A DNA stretch of 64,000 nt, from assembly GCA_038501625.1 (NCBI GenBank), contig JAZAYU010000005.1:930001-994000 (forward strand), written 5' to 3'. Every line of letters starts with the position of its first letter. Position 1 is the first letter of the stretch. The stretch comes from Corbicula japonica. Lineage: Eukaryota; Mollusca; Bivalvia; Venerida; Cyrenidae. The translations under genes and the position numbers were made by a program. Positions 56,818 through 64,000 of this stretch are shown here, piece after piece. The notes beneath the pieces were generated by a model, which saw only the letters and a list, made by a program, of their open reading frames with translations, was not told the origin of the DNA and ran no database searches.

Positions 56818-58144
56818 TTACTCCAGCTCTAGCACTGTAATGTTATTGTTCCATGATGTAACCACTAGTCTGGTCTTGTGAGGATCAAAACAGAGAGACC
56901 GGGGATTGTTAACCTTCCATATCTCTCCTAACAGTTTGTAGTCCTGTCCTATCTGAACAATGTTGTTTGAATAGAAGCCTAAGACAAACAGATGTCTACC
57001 ATCTGTACACACTCCATAAATACCTAACACTGTAGGATAAGTCAGAGTGGTCAGATATTTCCCCTGGTGGTCAAGGATAACCAAGCCCTTGTCCCAGTCA
57101 GCCACAAACACTCTGTCTCCTGCAGCACTGACTGTTATGTGTCTAGTGCTCTGGAATATATGTTTACCAGAAGCATCAGTTGATATTGTCTGTAGCTGTT
57201 TACCATTCATATCATGGATATACACAGTCTTACTACCATCAGATATGAACAGTTTTTTTTCCACAAAAGCCAGACCCCAGCAGTAATGGTTCAGTGTGAG
57301 TGTACGGGTAGTCATAAGCTTGTTACCCAGTGACACAAACTGGACAGTCTTAATCATGCTCAGGGCTACAGCAGCTTCTGAGCTGCTGATCAGACAGACA
57401 GCACAAGGTGGAGCTTGAAGGTCAATGCAATCTTTTACTGTCTCTGTGGACATGTCAATTCGTTTAAGCTTCTCATTGTTGTGATCAGCCAGAAGGATGT
57501 CACCATCTTTTGTAATACAAGAACCTGAAATAACACAGTCATTAGTGTCATTAACATGTTTGATATCAATCTCTTGTTGTTGTTTTACCTTGTAAAGGCC
57601 GTCTTTTGGTTTAAAGCATGAAACTTTTCCTAGAGCTTGGAGTTGTTGTAGGAATATTTTAATGTTCTGATCAGCAGTAAAGCTGACAGTTTCTAAAGTC
57701 TTTCTCTGTTGTTCTTTATTCACATCGTCTGCCTTGGCTGTCACTTTCTCTGAGGTCTTGATGCTCACATATTCCTGGGCCTGGTTACCTTCTGACTTCT
57801 TTAGCTGTGAAGCTGCTTCATTCATGGCATCTGTTAACTTGTTTACTTCATTTATCTCCCTTGTCAGGCATGCTTCGATCCTGTCATATTCCTTCTTTAG
57901 TTCTCTTATTGTCTCTTGTTCCATATTCTCTAGCTGTGACTGTAGTTCTTGTCTGTATGATTTGACCAACTGAACTTCCTTGTCAAAATCTTGTTTCAGC
58001 TCTTTTACTTTTTGTAGTTTTGCAGTTTTGATTACTTGGATGGCAGTGTTTGCCTTGTGGATTTTCTGTTTTATGGCAGCAAGTTGTGTTTTGTTGTACA
58101 CGTTGCCAACCACTTCTGTAACAGACTGGATATTTGAGCAGGCC
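56818..58144 (-). CDS. B-box/coiled-coil/NHL-like propeller protein, copy F, exon 2
   Basis: Follows acceptor CTATTTCAG on the minus strand; the junction reads R-ACSNIQSVTEVVGN. Encodes residues 113-553 of an intact protein. The coiled coil runs from about AAIKQKIHKANTAIQVIKTA to NKEQQRK; blades follow (ILLADHNNEK, LFISDGSK, RVFVADWDKG, LFVLGFYSNN, VVTSWNNN) to ITVLELE. It is six codons shorter than A and D, mainly through loss before KPKDGLYKV. The open frame extends upstream of the acceptor into the intron, but conservation starts at the acceptor. Confidence 0.9.
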
Positions 58145-58353
58145 CTGAAATAGATTATTGAGTTAATTAAAAAAATAAAAATAGTGTTTATGCATTTCAT
58201 ATGAAAGTATATGTCAGCTAAATGTCTGTAATAAATAATCATCAGATCCCCTATCAAAATTTTATTTTGTTTAGTTCTGCCTATTGTTTTCTCGTTCAGG
58301 GCGAATTCTTTTATGTGGGGACTATACGCTGCTAAACATGGAATGGTATTAAT

Positions 58354-61300
58354 CACTCAGTCTCACTTAAGTGCGACAAACGCACAGTAGAAAATAGTAA
58401 TTTTCAAGTTCTCCAATCTATATAATCTATATACATTTTTTGATAAATATATGTCTGTATGTGCTAAATCTGAAGTTTGACCAGTACAAGTATCGTACTT
58501 TGTGAGTTATTAGTGTTTGTGTTAAGGGGCTATACCATTTTTACAGCCATTTACGAGTCTTAACCTTTAATAATCGTGCTTGAATAAAAATATTTTAACA
58601 ACAAGGAATGAAATTATATTTTGTATTTCCATCAAATAGATACCCGTCGCCATACGGATCAGAAAAATTTTTAAAGCTTGAACCATATTAGAAAATAACA
58701 ACGTGAATTCAACTTTTTTATTCTATGAAACCTGGATATTGTTTTTTTCAAATATAAGTAATCAGTTATCGAACAATTATTTTAATTACAGCGTATCACT
58801 AATCGGTTTAACATGGTGAAAGTATTGTCCTTTACAAAAGATAAGATCACGCTAATCAGTGCCTGTTACTTTTCAATCTTTTTCCAATTATGTTGGTATG
58901 AATGTCCCGTATCTTGTGTGATTTTGTCCCGTACATGTACTAGCAGTGTAATTGTACATTGTAAACAAAATAACCAGAATTTGTTGTTATAAATCATATA
59001 AGTGTTTATTATTGTACAAATCGTTCACTCTTTTAATGTTTTTACCAACACAAAACAACTTAACTTTCGTTCATGTCAGTTGCGTCAAATATTAATTAAA
59101 AACCTAAACAAAAAACTTGTCTGAGAAACTTTTAACACTAAAGAAACGTCGATCATCGCTATAAAAGCATTTTGACACCAAGATGTAGTAGGCATTAATT
59201 TCATCATCCTTTAAGAACGCCAACTACCTTTACTATGCTTCCATTACGGTAACATTTATAGCTACTGTCATTGTCCCGTATCTGGTAACAGTTTGTACCT
59301 AACACACCACCTATCTGTTTAAGTTTTGTTAACTATGTTGTACTTTCTTACAAAAGATGCTGTATCATAATTTACACTGAACATCCTCCATGCGCTGTGA
59401 TTTTGCCATTTTACAAAATAAAACGAAAATATCAATAGAAACTAGGGGTGGCAACGAGTACTCGAGTAACCGAGTACTCAGTTGGTTCTCCGAGTATCGA
59501 ATACTAAATATACTAATCGAGTAATCGCTGTTCGATAAAAAGTTGTCCATTTGTTTGGTTTTATTTTTTTTTATATATAAACTAATGATGGTAAAGAATT
59601 AGCTGCCAACGGAAAATGATACTTGAACATTTCTTCTCGCACTCATGAATGTGCTATAAATAGGATACTTTTATTTCATAACAAAAAAAAATAATCATGA
59701 TAATATAACACAATTTTCATTTTCATTATATTAATTGATATGGTGTATGTAGTACATAAATACAGATACAAATTTGTAGATGTACGAACACGAACTGAAT
59801 TCATAATGCATACACACTCTTCCAAAACCGTTAATAATCTTTCGAGTACTAGATAGGATGATTATCCGAGTACTCGGGTATCAATTTTACTACTTGTTGT
59901 TACCCCTATTAGATACATTTAATATACCAGATTTATTCATGTAACTTTTGAAAAGGAAATATGTGAGACAGAGACAGACGTACGGACAGACGAACGTACA
60001 CAAAGACATGTAAAATAACATACAATTAAGGATTAGGAATTGATAAATAGTAAAGTCACAAATTATTGCACAGAAAATATATTCTTATATAAAGTACAGC
60101 AAGACACGCTGATCAATACGGGACAAGATTTAAAACATGGATTTCTAAAAAAAAAAATCTGAAGATTGTATAAAGTATTACCTATTACCTTTCTGATATT
60201 TAAATTTTTATCAAATTATTTGAAGGTATTTAAGGAGAAAAAAAGTAAACAATAGGCAGCAACACATTTCATTTTTGACGATATTACCCATTTCGGTAAT
60301 GAAATGTCACGCAAGAAGAAACAAAGAAAAAAAAAGGTAACATTTATACCTTTATGTACTTTTTTCAAAGTCAGTTTGAGTTTTGACATCTTTCACGGTA
60401 ATACTGTCTTATCAGGTCATGATCAAACACCTATGTATATAAAACAAGGTACGGGACACAGTAACAAGGTACGGGACATCATATGTCATTCTCTTTGTGT
60501 AAGAAGTATGACATAGGCAGTATTTAAGATAGTCTTCAACGAATTATAAGCAGTGCATCATGAATTTAAAAGGGACCTTTGAAGTTCAGGAGCTACCTTT
60601 CTGCTGTGAAGTTTACCAGTTGATATTGGCTACAAATTCTTTGTTTATCACAAAACATCCGCAATTCAAACAATATATGGCGGTATTAAACAACTAAATA
60701 TGGAGAGCGAGTCTAATGACATCACCAGAGCTTAAACATTAAAAGACACTAATGAATTGTGTTAACGGCGACCGAAAATGCTGTATTCGTCTCGTATCTG
60801 GTCTGTCCCGTTCCTGTTTCATTTTTTGAATGATACGTTAATAATTTTAATCAAAAGTCATTTTTTAATGATCTGTAACTATAAGTAAATAGAATAATAT
60901 GTAATCTTTAAATATAATTAACCCCATTACTTCTATCTGTAAATATAACACGACAGTACTTGTACAAAGCGCTGTCTCGTATCTGTTTCCATCAAAATTA
61001 CGCAGAACGTTTTCGGAAAACATGACGATTGACACAGACCCGCAAAGTCAAGTTGGGGAAAATACATTTTTCTTCAGAAGGAATATTTAAAAGCATTCGA
61101 AACGTAAATTTGATTTATAATATATACAAGTAGCTTACAGTTTTAGTGTTGATATATATTTGGCCTCGTATCTTGCTTGAAGATTGAAGACATCTAAATT
61201 TCAAGGACTTTAAAAATATACTTATCGTGCCTTCTGGAATCTTGATATTTATAGAAAAAATGCATGGTGGAAGTGTACAATGAGCAAATAATTTTTCTGA

Positions 61301-61564
61301 TTAGACTTTAATAAACAGCTAATAGATGCCTTAAAGTGTAAAAACTTTTCATGAAGACATGCTTATTTTGTCTCCATGGTCTTAAAGTAATATATACCAT
61401 CTTATAAATCTGCAGGGGATACGATTTATATTGCGTTTATATTTTGCACATGGGTTAAGGCTATGCAGAAACGTATTTGGAATAATGAAAATTGCAGTAA
61501 ATGCAATATTACAGTGTCAAACATGGTGAAGACAGCAAATGTCGCACTTAAGTGAGACTGAGTG
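58354..61564. mobile_element. 3.2-kb TIR element in intron F
   Basis: Inverted ends of 25 bp are identical: CACTCAGTCTCACTTAAGTG followed by CGACA, and their reverse complement at the right. Both ends are bordered by TAAT (58350-58353 and 61565-61568). The end contains its own palindrome CACTTAAGTG. The interior carries many copies of a GTCCCGTATCT-like motif and a nested hAT-like MITE. No transposase ORF is seen; the longest ORF (60304-60516) is Lys-rich and unrecognised. A 4-bp duplication with CAC ends might suggest a CMC/Chapaev-like origin, which is a guess. Confidence 0.85.
59443..59908. mobile_element. 466-bp hAT-like MITE nested in the 3.2-kb element
   Basis: Left end TAGGGGTGGCAACGAGTACT, right end TTGTTGTTACCCCTA, with subterminal CGAGTACTCGG words on both sides. 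Eight-base flanks ATAGAAAC and TTAGATAC agree at six positions, compatible with an aged hAT duplication. Non-coding. Confidence 0.75.
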
Positions 61565-62026
61565 TAATATGAAAATACGGAACTGAAGGTTCCATGTTCA
61601 CTGCCATATGCATACAGTTGTTTGGGATGGATCTAAATTGTACTGTTTATCGGTGTAAATATTGAGTTATGCTCACCCAGGGGCAAGCCGGCATGTGCAG
61701 TAATATGCATTCCCATTACTGCTCATGAACAGGCTCAATAAAACCGAGCCTGAAATATTTTCATATTTGTCATTTTCCGTTTTTTTCCATTTTCATCGTT
61801 TCAGGGGAACAATCATGGCCAGACATTTTTATGACTTAACCTTCAGACAAGGTAAGTTACTATAGGAATTATGGGTTTGCTCTGCACTGTTGCTGTATGG
61901 TAGGGTCTTATTCTCAATATGGCCAATATTATTTTAGAAAAATAATTTACATTCATTATTTCTTGATATAACTTCTGTATAAAATGAAAGATATGTGGTA
62001 AAATTGAAGGGATTTATATTCTATAC

Positions 62027-62361
62027 CTGTGTGTGAGAGCAATGCACAATGCGCAAGCCACCTCATCATGTTGTTTACAGTAGAGGTTAATCACTTCTGT
62101 CGGGTGCTCCGAACATTGTTGTGTTGGTAAGCTAGGCAGGGAACCATCCGTACCCAGAGACCGGAAATCTGCCTTGTCTAGAAGCTTGTGATCCTTCATC
62201 ATGGGGAACTTCTTGTGTGTGCCTGTACATGGTGTACAATAGTAATTTTTACACTGCACACAATATTTGTCTGCCTCTCTAATCCTGTTATCCTCCAGAC
62301 ATAAACAACATTTTATGTTAATAATTTCATCCGATGTTATATCAATTTGACTTGTCGCCAT
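62027..62361 (-). CDS. B-box protein copy F, exon 1
   Basis: Encodes residues 1-111 with complete B-box 1 and B-box 2 ligands. Copy-specific residues: TGTHKKFPMMK, SLGTDGSLPSLPTQQ. Donor CACAG|GTATAG as in copy E. It joins exon 2 at 58144 to give a 553-residue protein with an intact frame, the only intact minus-strand copy in view. Confidence 0.88.
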
Positions 62362-62630
62362 TTTGGGGGTGTATATTGAAAGCTTCCTTTCGCAGATATA
62401 ATCAGTGGATCATGTGATTGAAATTTCCGCATGTCGTACTGATCATTTAGGATAAACGGAATATATAAAACAGGAATTACCACTATTATGTTATAGTGAC
62501 ATCAGTGTAGCTTTATCGTAACACAGATAGTACTTTATTGGTCTGTTTATCTTTAGTTATGTGGGTCTCAGTCATTGATTTCAAAGTTTACAAATATCAA
62601 TGTATTTTTCATATTTTATTTGCTATTTAA
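62362..62630 (-). promoter_or_regulatory. Conserved upstream block, copy F
   Basis: Paralogous to the other upstream blocks; near the start codon it reads GAAGGAAAGCTTTCAATA-like instead of the usual GGAAGTTTTAAAT, so the ETS-like word is altered in this copy. TGACATCA lies near 62498 (+ strand). Start context AAAATGGCGACAAG. Confidence 0.42.
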
Positions 62631-62889
62631 GAGGTTAAATTGTAACATGAGGTTTCTTGTCTAAAAGCAGGCTGTCTTGTAGGTCGCTGACTTTCAATTT
62701 CTTCTTTCACGGAAGGAACTGTGCTGTTATATAAGCTGTCACATAATATTCACAAGGTCATGAACAAGCAGCATATTTATTACTGGGTTGACTTTTCGAT
62801 AAAATTGTCCATGTTATGTATGCACCTGTTTATTTTAATAGGACAGTATCATGAAATAAGGATGAGCTTATCAGTTTGTAATAGTATAA
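62631..62889. other. Upstream region of copy F, no gene seen
   Basis: Collinear with 48080-48350 upstream of copy E (TGAGGTTTCTTGTCTAAAAG; GGACAGTATCATGA). No coding signal. Confidence 0.55.
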
Positions 62890-64000
62890 ATCTTCATTTA
62901 ATATATTGTGATACATTTCATAATACGCTGTGAGACTAGATATGATGATGGGTAGATCATTTTGTAATAAATATAAATCTACATTACCTAGTCTCTAAAT
63001 GGACTACTCAGTATTGTGATACATTTCATTATACACTGAGACTAGTCTCTGAATGGACCACTCAGTATTGTGATACATTACATAATACACTAAGACTAGT
63101 CTCTGAATGGACCAGTCAGTATTGTGGTACATTACATAATACTCTGAGACTAGTCTCTGAATGGACCAATCAGTACTGTGATACATTACATAATACACAG
63201 TCACTGAGACTAGTCTCTGAATGGACCAATCAGTATTGTGGTACATTACATAATACACTGAGTCTAGTCTCTGAATGGACCAATCAGTATTGTGATACAT
63301 ATTATAATACACTGAGACTAGTCTCTGAATGGACCAGTCTGTATTGTGATACATTACGTAATACGCTGAGACTAGTCTCTGAATGGACCAATCTGTATTG
63401 TGATATATTACGTAATACACTGAGACTAGTCTCTGAATGGACCAATCAGTATTGTGGTACATTACATAATACACTGAGTCTAGTCTCTGAATGGACCAAT
63501 CAGTATTGTGATACATTACATAATACGCTGAGACTAGTCTCTGAATGGACCAATCAGTATTGTGATACATATTATAATACACTGAGACTAGTCTCTGAAT
63601 GGACCAATCAGTATTGTGATACATTACATAATACACTGAGACTAGTTTCTGAATGGACCAATCAGTATGGTGATACATTACATAATACACTGAAACTAGT
63701 CTCTGAATAGAACAATTAGTGATGTGATACATTACGTAATACATTGAGACTTGTCTCTGAATGGAACAATAAGTACTGTGATACATTACGCCATACACTG
63801 AGTTTTGTCTCTGAATGGAACTATCAGTATTTTGATACATGACATTATACACTGAGACTAGTCTCTGGCTGGAACAATCAATACTGTGATACATTGCATA
63901 ATACATTAAGACTAGTCTCTGAATGGAACAATAAGTACTGTGAGACATTACATACTACACGGAGACAAATATCTGAATGGAACAATAATATTAGTACTAT
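62890..64000. repeat. 54-bp tandem array upstream of copy F, cut by the window edge
   Basis: About 20 units of the same 54-bp family as 48680-49905, more homogeneous, each with GAGACTAGTCTC at unit junctions. Paired variants (units with ATATTATAATACACTGAGAC and units with GTGGTACATTACATAATAC) recur at about 63230-63300 and 63440-63570, which indicates copying of several units at once. A 314-codon open frame spans the minus strand only because the period is a multiple of three. Confidence 0.93.

Larger units (their letters stand above)
58145..62026 (-). other. Intron 1 of copy F
   Basis: GT-AG intron of 3882 bp on the minus strand, donor CACAG|GTATAG. Most of it is one 3.2-kb TIR element. It lacks the 34-bp array. 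The segment at about 61655-61775 (TAAATATTGAGTTATGCTC, AACAGGCTCAATAAAACCGA) is paralogous to intron E. Confidence 0.85.

Noticed and set aside
60304..60516. Transposase of the 3.2-kb element
   Set aside because: Only 70 codons, Lys-rich start, no DDE/D motif or DNA-binding fold that I can recognise.

Overview
The window is eukaryotic, most likely nuclear DNA of a bivalve mollusc. The evidence is AT-rich intergenic sequence, GT-AG introns, very dense MITEs and minisatellites, a tRNA-headed SINE with the '...GGCGTTAAACCC(AAAC)n' type of tail common in molluscs, and a cluster of lineage-expanded B-box/coiled-coil/beta-propeller (TRIM-like, RING-less) genes. Species is not determined.

The backbone is one gene family. 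A complete copy has exon 1 (335 nt: MATS..., two B-box-type zinc fingers) and exon 2 (about 1.33-1.35 kb: coiled coil, then an NHL-like propeller ending in ITVLELE). Four copies lie on the + strand: A (exon 2 only, 2020-3364; exon 1 lies off the left edge), B (10044-12149, intact), C (18333-20819, broken), D (26002-31114, intact). Two lie on the - strand: E (47822-43507, frameshifted) and F (62361-56818, intact). A seventh copy survives as a 3' fragment at 53433-53607. D and E converge tail to tail. E and F sit in a tandem segmental duplication (about 35.45-50 kb versus 52.25-64 kb).

The spaces between genes are almost entirely repeats. Intron 1 of copies A-E carries a 34-bp minisatellite in the same transcript orientation on both strands. 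Upstream regions carry 49-bp arrays (+ strand copies) or 54-bp arrays (- strand copies). A TTAA-bounded MITE family with piggyBac-like ends occurs at least nine times and appears to have seeded a 99-bp array (about 27 units) and a 37-bp array. Because the gene blocks are paralogous, several insertions can be read against an empty site in a sister copy: a SINE (TSD 13 bp), a 2.3-kb TIR element (AT duplication), a TTAA element and a TA-flanked MITE. A 3.2-kb TIR element in intron 1 of F carries a repeated internal motif and a nested hAT-like MITE; a second hAT remnant retains a BED-finger coding piece.

The most interesting biological signal is in the propellers. Between copies the framework is nearly identical in DNA, but one or two codons at equivalent places in successive blades are replaced wholesale, often by Trp, Tyr, Phe, Arg or Gln. 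Copy D is a mosaic with an A-like intron and coiled coil and a B-like propeller. Together these suggest a diversifying recognition repertoire maintained by duplication and recombination. The immune role is inference.
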